Source: Stomoxys calcitrans
Taxonomy: Eukaryota > Arthropoda > Insecta > Diptera > Muscidae
Direction of reading: 5' to 3'
Assembly: GCF_963082655.1 (NCBI RefSeq)
Contig: NC_081555.1
Location: forward strand, 15,678,817 to 15,742,816
DNA: 64,000 bases
Part shown: positions 34,151 to 43,609 of the stretch, piece after piece
How the letters are laid out: every line of letters starts with the position of its first letter
How positions within the stretch are numbered: position 1 is the stretch's first letter
Position numbers and translations under genes: made by a program
The notes under the pieces: generated by a model
The model's input: the letters and a program-made list of their open reading frames with translations, nothing else
Told to the model about the DNA's origin: nothing
The model's database searches: none

Positions 34151-35145
34151 TATCCTTCATATTTCTCTTACAGGAAAATTTTAAATCTAGTGCAAAGCCT
34201 AGGTTTTTGGCCAACTTTGCAAACTACAGTATACCATCGAGCGATGGAGAGTGGTCTAATATTCCATATCCCTTATGCGCGAATAAAAGCAGCAGGTCGT
34301 CTTTCTGGGGTTCATCCCCATTTCATCCCTCCTAGACTGATCGTCAATAGAAACAGCAAGAAGATATACGACAAAATCAGGAGTTATAAACTATATGCCC
34401 TAAAGACAGACGGCCGCAGGGCCCTAGTAAACCTTGCAATGTCTACGAATGGCGTGTTGTCTGTGAGCAATCCCTCCGCTGTTTTCTCACTCTAACAATT
34501 TTTGTCTAATATGTATGCCCTGTTGTAGAGATAGAGTTTTTCCCCTACTATTACTTTTTCCAGCACTAAAATCAATACTAGAAACATCCCGAGACTAGAT
34601 TTTTCAATTTTTGCCAACGTAAAAGTCTGAAATTATCCAAGTTGACAAACTTTGACACTTGCATCCATGTTGCGGATTTCATTTTAAAATGGTTTCTGTT
34701 TGTATTTGTAATCGCATTATCTTAAACGATTTCATTGGTGCGCATAAGTGATAGCAATTGCGTTGTTACACTCGGTCATGGTGGCGTATTATTTTGTTTT
34801 TTTTTTTTAATTAATTAAATAATAATGCGCATACGAACCAATGACCTTTTACCCATTGTAAACAAAATTGAATTTACGCAGTTAAAATTGTTATGCAGCA
34901 AAATATGCAAATTAAAATGAGTGGTGGCTGCGCAATAAATAAATAAATGGGATATAAGAAAAATTAAAATTTTAAATGAGAATTAAGAAAAAGGGATTTG
35001 TAAAAAGGAAAACAAAGATAAAATTTATATTAAAATTAATTATACGCTCCAAAGGTAGCTTTTTGAGATAATGTTCATCACATTTTATGTTCTCGATTAC
35101 ATCTTTAAGCTTTAGTATGAGTAAGTGTATTTTCTCTAGCATATA
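34151..35145. other. Spacer with dispersed motif copies
   Basis: No gene is supported, although an open forward stretch (34190-34495) follows the gag-like remnant. The motif appears at 34738 (GGTGCGCATAAGTG), 34781 (GGTGGCGTATTATTTTG) and 34826 (AATGCGCATACGAACC), spanning a poly(T) and AATTAATTAAATAATAAT tract. Confidence 0.45.
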
Positions 35146-35381
35146 TTGGGTTGCCCAAAAAGTAATTGCGGATTTTTTAAAATAAACTAAATGCATTTTT
35201 AATAAAACTTAGAATGAACTTTAATCAAATATACTTTTTTTACACTTTTTTTCTTAAGCAAGCTAAAAGTAACAGCTGATGACTGACAGAAGAATGAATG
35301 CAATTACAGAGTCACAAGCTGTGAAAAAATTTTTCAACGCCGACTATATGAAAAATCCGCAATTACTTTTTGGGCAACCCA
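35146..35381 (+). mobile_element. Mariner-type MITE, copy 1 (236 bp)
   Basis: Inverted repeats beginning TTGGGTTGCCCAAAAAG and ending CTTTTTGGGCAACCCA enclose 236 bp next to TA. Each inverted repeat extends to GTAATTGCGGATTTTT. The interior holds no transposase, only short residual frames. Two further 236-bp copies in opposite orientation lie at 49837 and 57488. TA targets and this end sequence fit the Tc1/mariner superfamily. It is an internally deleted, non-autonomous derivative. Confidence 0.9.
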
Positions 35382-35749
35382 TAGATATAGCCTCCTTTAA
35401 ATGTTTTTTTTTTTTTTGTTTTTCCATTGACACGCAATGCCTGCCTGTGATTTTTCTCTCTCGCGAAAACAATGGCGTCATTACATTATCATAATAAGAA
35501 TCTTTTAGTCAACAGACTATATATGCCATGTCTCTTCATTTGGTTGTTGTCAGGCACTTTGTCATTCGCTGACTGATTTGCTGCATGGTTTACTCCAAAA
35601 CTTCATTTAAAATACACAGCTCAGTAAGTGCGTCATGCATAAATTCAACAGACAACAGACATTTTAAAGACACAACACATCTGCAACGAGTCATGTTTTC
35701 AAGCTCAGTGATTTTGGTTGTTATCAATTTTACATCTCAACTTTTTACA
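35382..35749. other. Spacer, no gene seen
   Basis: Contains a poly(T) tract near 35407 and no supported gene. Confidence 0.4.
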
Positions 35750-37310
35750 ACCTCAACCATGGGATTTAAGGTATACTAACTGAGTCATTCGGTTTGTTGC
35801 ACCCTGAAATATTGCCTAAGAATCCAATCAAGTAAATGTTATTATGAAGGGTATGAATATCTGATCGCAATCAGAATATACGGCCCATCAATCTCTTCGT
35901 TTTACAATCTGTGAGTCTTGTATGTTTGGGCGTCCGTCTATCTGTCTGTACATCCTTCTGCTCGCTTGTCTATCAGACTGTCTACTTTTCTGGCTGTCCC
36001 GTCCATCTGTCTATCTATCTACGCTTATGTCTGTCCGTCCGTCCGTCCGTCCGGATGTTTGTCCGTTTGTCTATTCTTCTGTCTATCCTTCTGTCTATTC
36101 TTCTGTCTATCCTTCTGTCTGCCCATCTGTCTGCCCATCTGTCTGCCCATCTGTCTGTCCGTCTGTCTGGCCGTCTGTGTGTCTGTCTGTCCGTCTGTCT
36201 ATCTGTCCGTCTGTCTGTTCGTCTGTCTGTCTGTCCGTCTGTCTGTCCGTCTGTCCGTCTGTCTGTCTGTCTGTCCGCCTGTCTGTCCGTCTGTCTGTCC
36301 GTCTGTCTGTCCGTCTGTCTGTCCGTCTGTCTGTCCGTCTGTCTGTCCGTCTGTCTCTCCGTCTGTCTGTCCGTCTGTCTGTCCGTCTGTCTGTCCGTCT
36401 GTCTGTCCGTCTGTCTGTCCTTCTGTCTGTCCTTCTGTCTGTCCTTCTGTCTGTCCGTCTGTCAGTCTGTCTGTCCGTCTGTCAGTCCGTCTGTCCGTCT
36501 GTCTGTCCGTCTGTCTGGCCGTCTGTCTGTCTGTCCGTCTGTCTGTCCGTCTGTCTGTCCGTCTGTCTGTCCGTCTGTCTGGCCGTTTGCGTGTCCGTCT
36601 GTCCATCTGTCTGTCCGTCTGTGTGTCCGTCTGTCTGTCCGTCTGTCTGTCCATCTGTCTGTCCGTCTGTCTGTCCGTCTGTATGTCCGTCTGTCTGTTC
36701 ATCTGTCTGTCCGTCTGTCTTTCCGTCTGTCTGTCTGTCCGTCTGTCTGTCCGTCTGTCTGTCCGTCTGTCTGTCCGTCTGTCTGTCCGTCTGTCTGTCT
36801 GTCCGTCTATCTGTCGTATGGCTGTCCGTCTGTTTGTCTGCCGATATTTCTGTCTGTATTTCAATCTGACTGTCCGTTTGTGTGTTCGTGTGCCCATCCG
36901 CCCCTGTTGCCATCCTTCCATGCTTCTGTATGTCTTTCGAAAGTTCGATAACGAGTAAGCATATCTGACCATATGATCGTGAGTCTGTCCTTCATCTGTC
37001 TGTTCGTCTGCCCGTCCGTCTGTCCATCCAGCGTTCTTCTTACCTTGTGTATGTCTCTCGAAAGCTGTCTAAAGAGTAAGACATGCTGCTCATGAGTCAC
37101 GATATAAGTCACTAGCTTAAAATAGCAGACATATAAGCATGTCGCCCTATTTAACTTTTTCGGCCTCTGGCGGACTTATTTCATAATCGAAACTTTGTAA
37201 GTAGATTCTATGCAAGGTCTTAAAATTCACTCAATATGGCACTTGGCATATGCGATTAATAGTGCAGGGTATATTTCATTCAGCCCGGCCCGAATTTATG
37301 CCAGTATACA
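35750..37310 (+). repeat. Family A-like element carrying an expanded octamer tract
   Basis: The left part (CCATGGGATTTAAGGTATAC, TGAGTCATTCGGTTTGTTGC, CTGAAATATTGCCTAAG) matches the ATACCC-end module of family A. The right end, TTCAGCCCGGCCCGAATTTA at 37279-37298, matches the palindromic end. In ordinary copies the module contains a short CCGTCCGTCTGTCTGTCGAAA tract. Here that position is occupied by about 1 kb of the same octamer, followed by CTTTCGAAAG. Confidence 0.65.
35930..36960 (+). repeat. Octanucleotide microsatellite (GTCTGTCC)n, about 1 kb
   Basis: The tract is almost entirely GTCTGTCC and close variants (ATCTGTCT, TTCTGTCC, CGTCTGGC). It is most regular between 36180 and 36820. 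It gives open frames of 250-346 codons in several frames on both strands (CLSVCLSV, QTDRQTD), which are products of the repeat and not genes. It sits where a family A element normally has a short version of the same sequence. Confidence 0.97.
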
Positions 37311-38339
37311 CATTCTATATGTTTGCCTTTATCGTCCCTTCTTCCATGTTAGTCAGAACAATTTGTGCATGTCACTTTTTTAATTCCCTGTTCGAATAAA
37401 ATCTACGAAATATGGTGTTATCAGCCCTTAAGTCCTCTTGCCTTCACCCTAATGAAAGGAAAAAGGGTATAAAAAAGAATACATTTGATTCTCTGTGATC
37501 CCTGTGATAGGCATTGAGCTGTTATTCAAAGGAAAACCAGCATGGGAGCATGATATTGAAAAGAAAAAGGGTAAAAAACTTACAATCCAGGGAAATTCAA
37601 TGTAGTACAAGTTGAATATCACAACAGGGGGTAACGAAAGCTTGAAAAATAAAAAATTGGGGAATGTTTGCTTTAGGTTTTATTGTAAGATTTTCCCAAG
37701 ATAAAATTCCAAGAAGATTGTGATTGGCTTTTTTTTTGGGGAAAAAATTTTTGTAAAGTTTATTTCACAAATTCCTTATAATTTTCCATTAGAAAAAAAA
37801 CAAAAGAATTTTTAGAAAGATTTCTAAAAAAATTGAAATTTTTTTCCAAAAATTTAAGAAAAAATTTCTACAAAAATTTTTAGAAAAAAATCTAAAAAAA
37901 AATTTTGAGAAAAATTTCACAAAAAATTTTAGAAAAATTTTTTCAAAAATTTTATGAAAATATTTCTACAAAAATTTTTAGAAAAATTTCTACAAAATTG
38001 TAAGAAAATTCCTTCGATATATAAATAAATAATGTCAACTAAATATATAAATTTTCAAAACAATTTCTACAAAAAAAAACTTTTAAAATAAAAGACCCAA
38101 AAAATGTTTAAATACAATTTTGCAAAATTTTTAAAAATGCCACAAAATTTATAAAAATAAATATTTCATTTAAAAATAATACAACATTTATAAAAAAAAA
38201 AGTTTCTGCAAAATTTAAATGTAAAAATAATTTCGAAAAAATGTTTAAATAAAATTTCTACAAAAATTACGTTTACCACAAAAGTACTACCCTTACCACA
38301 AAAGTACCTCCCGCTTACCACAAAAGTACTACCAAAAAA
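37311..38339. other. A/T minisatellite-like tract, no gene
   Basis: From about 37780 to 38275 irregular units such as GAAAAATTTCTACAAAAATT repeat every 25-30 bases. At 38275-38335 ACCACAAAAGTAC occurs three times. No coding signal. Confidence 0.6.
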
Positions 38340-38689
38340 TTAATGTGTACGGATCAGCACAATATGGGATTCAAACGAAAGGTATTCTGGAGTAGAGTAC
38401 GAATTACGTATTAAAAATTGGGGGCCGCCCAATCCAAAAACCCCCTAAAATAGGTTTATTGGTCGAGCATGACAATATGGGACTTAAATGACAATAAGAG
38501 TCGGGCATAGATTACGAATATGGAATATGCGAATAGAAGGAATATGCTTAATAATTTGTTGATATCGAATGGAGGTGGACCTGTCTTCGTTTCCCCAAAA
38601 ACACCACACAAAATCAATAGTGGACCGATTGGTCCAAGTACCCAGGAAGTCGCCCTAACCCCAAATCTTCTTAAGGCAGACAAATTGAA
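38340..38689 (+). repeat. Family B fragment
   Basis: Two to three units carry CAATATGGGATTCAAACG, AAGGTATTCTGGAGTAGAG and GACAATATGGGACTTAAATG. A SINE1 copy interrupts it. Confidence 0.7.
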
Positions 38690-38980
38690 TGTCAAATTTT
38701 GCCCAAACAGAGGCAAACTTCTCATATATCAATGAGTGCAGTTCGATTCAAGTTTTAAGCTCAAAGATTAGGGGCCTCCTTTTTATAACCGAGTCCGAAT
38801 GGCGTGCCGCAGTGCGACACCTCTTTGGAGAGAAATTTTATATGGTACCTCACAAATGTCGCCAGCATTAGGAGGGGAAAACCACCGCTGAAAAATCTAT
38901 TTGATGGTCTCTTCAGGTTTCGAACCCAGGCGTTCAGCGTCATAAGCGGACATACTAACCTCTGCGCTACGATGGCTTCC
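38690..38980 (-). mobile_element. SINE1 copy 6
   Basis: A near full-length reverse copy carries CCTCTTTGGAGAGAAAT, the B box (GTTTCGAACCC in reverse), GCGCTAC and GATGGCTTCC at its tRNA-like end. Several bases are missing around the GGCATAGTACC position. No clear target duplication is seen, although family B sequence continues on both sides. Confidence 0.9.
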
Positions 38981-39559
38981 AATATGGGGGCTCAAATGAA
39001 AGTTATGCGGGAGTAGATTACGAATCTGGCATACAAAGTCAGGTCGAAGTAAATGGAGTCACCTCACCCCCCCCAAAACCACCAAAATGGGCATATTAGC
39101 CAATCACGACTATATGGGACTCGGTTTGTTCCGTATAGACTCAAAAACGGCTGAACCGATTACACTGAAATATTCACAGATTATATAGATTGGTCTGGAA
39201 GAAAACATAGGCAACATAATTTTTTAATATAGGAAGGGTGCAGACCCTCCCCCTTTCCTTAAAAAACACCACCCAAATCAAAAGCGGACCAATAGATTGT
39301 GCCTATTGGTCCGGGTATCAAATGAAAGATGTTGGAGACTAGAAAACGAACATCGTACTACAATTTGGCCCCAAGTACCCAGCGGGCCACCCCAACCCCA
39401 AAACTCCTCTAAACAGATATATTGGACGTTCATGTCAATATGGGGCTCAAATGAAAGGTATTCGGGAGTAGATTACGAATCTGGCGTACAAAATCAGATC
39501 GTCATCCAAACTCAGGCATGGCTTGATATGCTTTTGAACGTAAAGGGGTACCAAAAACG
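38981..39559 (+). repeat. Family B continuation, with an internal lead sequence
   Basis: Units resume with AATATGGGGGCTCAAATG. At 39127-39160 the lead GTTCCGTATAGACTCAAAAA appears, as at the start of the copy near 60220, so two B elements are probably joined here. The junction with LINE L3 lies between 39500 and 39560. Confidence 0.65.
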
Positions 39560-40240
39560 GTTTTCTAGTCAACAAAGTGATGGTAGGTGTTGATTTGTCC
39601 CTATCGGGTCTTTTCCAGAATCCGGCGCATTGTGAAAATCTGGGCCAGGATGGATTTACCAGGTCTAAAGCCCCACTGATAGGGCCCAATTATCTCATTG
39701 ACTTTAGGTTTTAATCTTTCACACAGTAAGCTCGAGAGTATCTTGTATGCGATGGAGAGGAGACTTATTCCTCTGTAGTTGGCACATCTCGTCTTGTCTC
39801 CTTTCTTTCGTACGGGACATAGTATGCTGAGGTTCCAATCATCGTGTGTGCTTTCTTCTAGCCAGATTGCGTAGATAAGCTGATGCATACGCCTTATCAG
39901 AGTGTCGCCTCCAGTCTTAAATAGTTCAGCGGGTAACCCGTCGGCTTCTGCTGCTTTGTTGTTCTTTAGTCGGGTCACTGCTACCTGGACCTCATTCTGA
40001 TACCATCATGATTGAATGGTTCGGCGGTATTCTTTTCGCCGCCAACGTCGGACAATAGCTGTTGAGTAGAATGTTCTTTCCATATCCTCTGCATGGTGTC
40101 TGTGTCCGTTACCAGATTTCCTTCTTAGTCTCTGCAGGAGGATATGCCTGCGCAAAACTCATCGGTTTGATGTTTAATTCTTTGGTAGAATTTTCGGACT
40201 TCATTCTGACTCCTGTACACCTCAATACGCTCACACTCAT
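39560..40240 (-). pseudogene. LINE L3 reverse transcriptase, N-terminal half
   Basis: On the minus strand the RT domain shows LKNNKAAEADGLPAELF, WNLSILCPVRKKGDKTRCAN then YRGISLLSIAYKILSSLL and IGPYQWGFRPGKS. It reaches motif A as QINTYHHFVD, where a stop replaces the next residue near 39580. The copy ends there, so YADD and the rest of the domain are missing. Loss at the 3' side is unusual for LINE truncation and suggests a later deletion. The protein resembles RTE-type elements, but the clade is inferred. Confidence 0.85.
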
Positions 40241-41530
40241 GCCTTTCCATTTCCTTTCTGCGGAATAGACATTTCTCCTCTCTCCTTTTCTTTTGATATC
40301 TCTCCTTCATCTGGCGCGTTGCTACTGATTGCAGGGTTGCTCTATATGCCGCATTCTTGTCTTCAGTAGCATCTCGACACTCTTGGTCGTACCATGGGTT
40401 TCTTGGAGGAGGCTTTCGATACCCAAGTTCTGATTTCCCGGCATTTTCCATGGAGCGGCCAATGGTTTGATACTGCGCCATTATATCATCGGAACAAGGA
40501 GTGCTTTCACCAAGCAGTTGGATCCATCGAGTGGAGTAAGCCACTGTTGTGTTTGCAGCTTTTCAATGTCGAGTTTCTGTACAGTGTCAGATCGTACTTT
40601 TCTCCCCATGTACAAACGGCTGCGAAACTTTGCTGCTCCAAAGTAGTGATCCGAATCTATATTCGCTCCACGGATCGATCGTTCATATAACAAGCTAGAT
40701 GAATGCCTTCCATCTTTGACAATGGAATCAATTTGGTTCCTCGTGTCTTGATCGGGTGACAGCCATGTGGCTTTGTGAATATTTTTATGTTCAAATCTGG
40801 TGCTATTAACTACCATGTTTTTTGCCGAGACGAAATCTATCAGCCTCAACTCATTACTGGACGTTATTTCGTGGAGGCTAAACTTTCTGACTGTTGGACC
40901 AAAGATGTCTTCCTTCCCTAGGTTAGGTAAGAATAGCAGTCCTTTTCAAGCTCACTTAGACAATTTTAGGTCCACTGTGTTACCACAGTAGCGACAGACC
41001 AAGGCTTCTAGCGGGAACCGAACCCACGATCCCTGCACTGATAATTCAAGTACTCTACCAACTCGGCTACCGCAGCGCACCTTCCTTCCCTTCTTTCGCA
41101 TTAAAATCTTTCAGAACGATTTTAATATCATGGCGCTCGTAGAAAATATCCTTGGTCTGCTGGTCTTCCGTAGGGGCATGAGTGCAAATAAGCCTGATTT
41201 TGAAGAATCTGGCTTTTATGCGGATTGTGGCTAGCCTCCCATACACCGGAGTAAAGCTGGAGACAAGGTATTTCAGTCTCCGACTAACCACAAATCCTTA
41301 GCCAAGTTCATGCCTCGTGTTATGGCAGCTATTGTATAGTTCGTCACCATTAGGTGTTGTAGTGACGCCATTCCATCGCACTTCCTGTAAGGCGGTAATA
41401 TCTGTCATGTACTTCTCCAATACATCCACCAGCGCGTATACTGCACCTTCCCTATTGAGAGTGCGGAAATTCCAGATGCAGATCCGCAAATCATGGTCCT
41501 TTTTTCGTTTGCGTGGGTCGTCAACGTTGG
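40241..41530 (-). pseudogene. LINE L3 endonuclease and linker, split by SINE2
   Basis: This is an apurinic-type endonuclease that would nick target DNA. On the minus strand it reads LRICIWNFRTLNREG, then TALQEVRWNG (catalytic Glu), RLICTHAPTED, a KDFNA segment (normally GDFNA), TRNQIDSI and GANIDSDHY (catalytic Asp-His). A basic linker RYQKKRREEKCLFRRKE precedes the RT. A stop codon near 41298 and the SINE2 insertion at 40920-41080 break the frame. The sequence on each side of the SINE is continuous when the duplicated 11 bases are counted once. The domain resembles the endonuclease of RTE-type LINEs. Confidence 0.85.
40920..41080 (-). mobile_element. SINE2, tRNA-derived SINE with L2-like tail
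   Basis: On the minus strand the head is GCGCTGCGGTAGCCGAGTTG, with A box TAGCCGAGTTGG and B box GGTTCGGTTCCC. The tail has CTGTGGTAACACAGTGGA, GTCTAAGTGAG and ends TTACCTAACCT. This tail aligns with the L2 3' end at 7455-7535. A perfect 11-bp target duplication, CTTCCTTCCCT, lies at 40909-40919 and 41081-41091, inside the L3 endonuclease. Confidence 0.92.
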
Positions 41531-42114
41531 AGGGGGGGCGGTCCGTTTTTACTATTCCTTTTTTTCTCATAGTAGTTCTCATAGTTTGCGAGGGGCGGGT
41601 TATGGGCCCAGCGCCCCAACCGCACGGGTTTTGTGGGATTGCACATGTATCCCTCGCTCGCTCGCCTCCAGCCGCCCCTAACCAGGGAACAGATGCTGAT
41701 GTTGCCCATTGAAAAATCACTTTTTTCAAAGCCCAAGGTGGTGTATACTTATTTGGTATACTATTTACCCTTTTAATATTACTTATACGCCACATATACC
41801 CAATCCCGACTCTGTATTGGTCATTGTGGTTTAGCCTTTCTGCTCACAAAAGTGTATATGGGGGATTGCACATGTATCCCTCGCTGTGGCGAGCAGCTTG
41901 CTCCAAGATCCGACGCTCGCCTCCAGCCGCCCCTAACCAGGGAACAGACGCTGATGTTGCCCATTGAAAAATCAAATTTTTTCAAAGCCCACGGTGGCGT
42001 ATACTTATTTGGTATACCATTTACCCTTTTAATATTACTTATACGCCACATATAACCTATCCAAACTCTGTATTGGTCATTGTGGCTTAGCCTTTCTGCC
42101 CACACAAGTGTATA
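41531..42114 (-). mobile_element. LINE L3 5' region with two tandem monomers
   Basis: Upstream of the endonuclease, two copies of a 226-247-bp unit lie in tandem (41637-41862 and 41863-42109). Both have GATTGCACATGTATCCCTCG, CAGGGAACAGA(T/C)GCTGATGT, TGCCCATTGAAAAATCA and TATTGGTCATTGTGG. The outer copy has an extra 21-bp GGCGAGCAGCTTGCTCCAAG-type insert. Tandem 5' monomers act as promoters in some LINEs. By analogy these may be promoter units, but this is inference. Each unit carries the GGCGTATAC...TATACGCC motif pair. Confidence 0.7.
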
Positions 42115-42995
42115 TGTATATGCTGTATCATCCCAGAAAAAGAACTACAACTCAAACTATACAAATAAATAAATAAAAAAGTTAAATACACATTTTCTAT
42201 ACAAATGCAACGATAACATGCCATATAACTTGGCAAATTCAATTGAATGGTCCTTAGAAAAGAAGAAGGTCCTTAGAAAAGAAGAAGAGGAAGAAAAAAG
42301 CAGCAAATAATTGCAAACAGGACATGACCAAAAAGTCACACAGAAATCAGTGACAGCAACAGCAAATGATGGCCATACAAATGGACTGACCAAGCAAATA
42401 AATTTATTGAAAAGTAAATATATATGGGAAAAAGTTGGGAAATGTATTGAAAAAATGAGGATGGAAAACTTGGGGAAGAGGTTAAAATTATCCAAGCTGT
42501 GAATGGTGAAAGATGTATAGGGGAAATGCTAAAAATACTTCCATTAGATAAAGTTAATTAAATTTAGGTAAAGCAAATAAAATGGTAAATAAATAACTAA
42601 CAATTCACGATGACAAAGCACCCCAAAAGATTGTAGGTATCAGTTGAAGGATAACATTAATTAAATAGGATGACAAATGTAGAATACTACCAGAATATTT
42701 CAATAGAATTAATATAATGGTGGGAAAAAAGGGATCAAGAAACCATTCTCAAATGTGGAGTTCCTTTCAAAGGGGATGGCTATCAGTTCGGATATTAACT
42801 CGCCTAATGCCACTATTGACATACACCTAAGTCAGTAATCGGTATGTTGTGCGCTTTAATGGCTTTCAGGAAATGTTTTTCATTTCGTCCTTAAAAAATT
42901 CAACAAAAAAAATTTTTTTGATGTTGATTAAGCTAAATTTCTTTAAAGAAATTATTTCTACATAAATTTCGTTCTAGAAAATTTTCTATATAATT
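42115..42995. other. Spacer, no gene seen
   Basis: AT-rich sequence with a small direct repeat GGTCCTTAGAAAAGAAGAAG at 42250-42290. Nothing coding is supported. Confidence 0.45.
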
Positions 42996-43387
42996 AATAC
43001 CCACCACCGTAGGATAGCGGGTACATTCATTTAGTCATTTCATTTGCAAGACATCAAAATATCCATTTTCGACCCATTTCCATATATTTATTCTTGATCA
43101 GCGTAAAAATCTAAGACGATCTAGACATGTCCCTCCGTCTGTCCATTTGTCTGTTGAAATCACGCTACAATCTTTAAAAATAGTGATACTGAGCTGAAAC
43201 TTTGCACACAGATTCTTTTTTGGTCCCTAAGCAGGTTAAGTTCGAAGATGGGCTATATCGGACTATATATTGATAAGGCCCCCATAAAGACCGATCCGCC
43301 GATTTAGGGTCTTAGATCCATAAAAGCCACATTTATTATTCAATTTTGCTGAAATTTGAGATAATGAGTTGCGTTAGGTCACTCGCG
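42996..43387 (+). repeat. Family A, ATACCC-end module and first unit
   Basis: TAATACCCACCACCGTAGGA opens the copy. GTCATTTCATTTGCAAGAC, the GTCCCTCCGTCTGTCC lead and one unit follow. At 43388 it breaks off into a SINE1 fragment. Confidence 0.8.
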
Positions 43388-43562
43388 TTGAAAACATTAG
43401 AAAAAATTCCCGCAGTGGTTATCCCCTTGCAAATGCTGGTGTTGCTAGGCGGCACAATATTCGAACTCCACATAAAAAAGGAGGCCCCATATCATTGACC
43501 TTAATTTTGAATAGCACTGCACTTTTTGATATGAGAGAATTATCTCTTGGTTCCTTTGGGAG
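43388..43562 (+). mobile_element. SINE1 copy 7, head missing
   Basis: The fragment starts after the B box (GAAAACATTAGAAAAAATTC, then GCAGTGGTTATCCCC) and includes AAAAAAGGAGGCCCCATATC, with a degenerate 3' end. The internal region equivalent to CTCCAAAGAGGTGTCGC is deleted. Confidence 0.75.
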
Positions 43563-43609
43563 ATTAAGGAAAAATACATTTTTTTTTTACTTTTTTTAAT
43601 ATTCTAAAG

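Noticed and set aside
35911..36972. Overlapping open frames of 250-346 codons on both strands (CLSVCLSV, RTDRQTD peptides)
   Set aside because: They are translations of the GTCTGTCC octamer repeat, open in several frames at once; no gene is implied.
40990..41080. Reverse-strand tRNA-like sequence
   Set aside because: It continues into an L2-type tail and is flanked by an 11-bp target duplication, so it is the head of SINE2.
41317..41712. Forward frame of 131 codons
   Set aside because: It lies antisense to the LINE L3 endonuclease, which has recognisable catalytic motifs on the minus strand.
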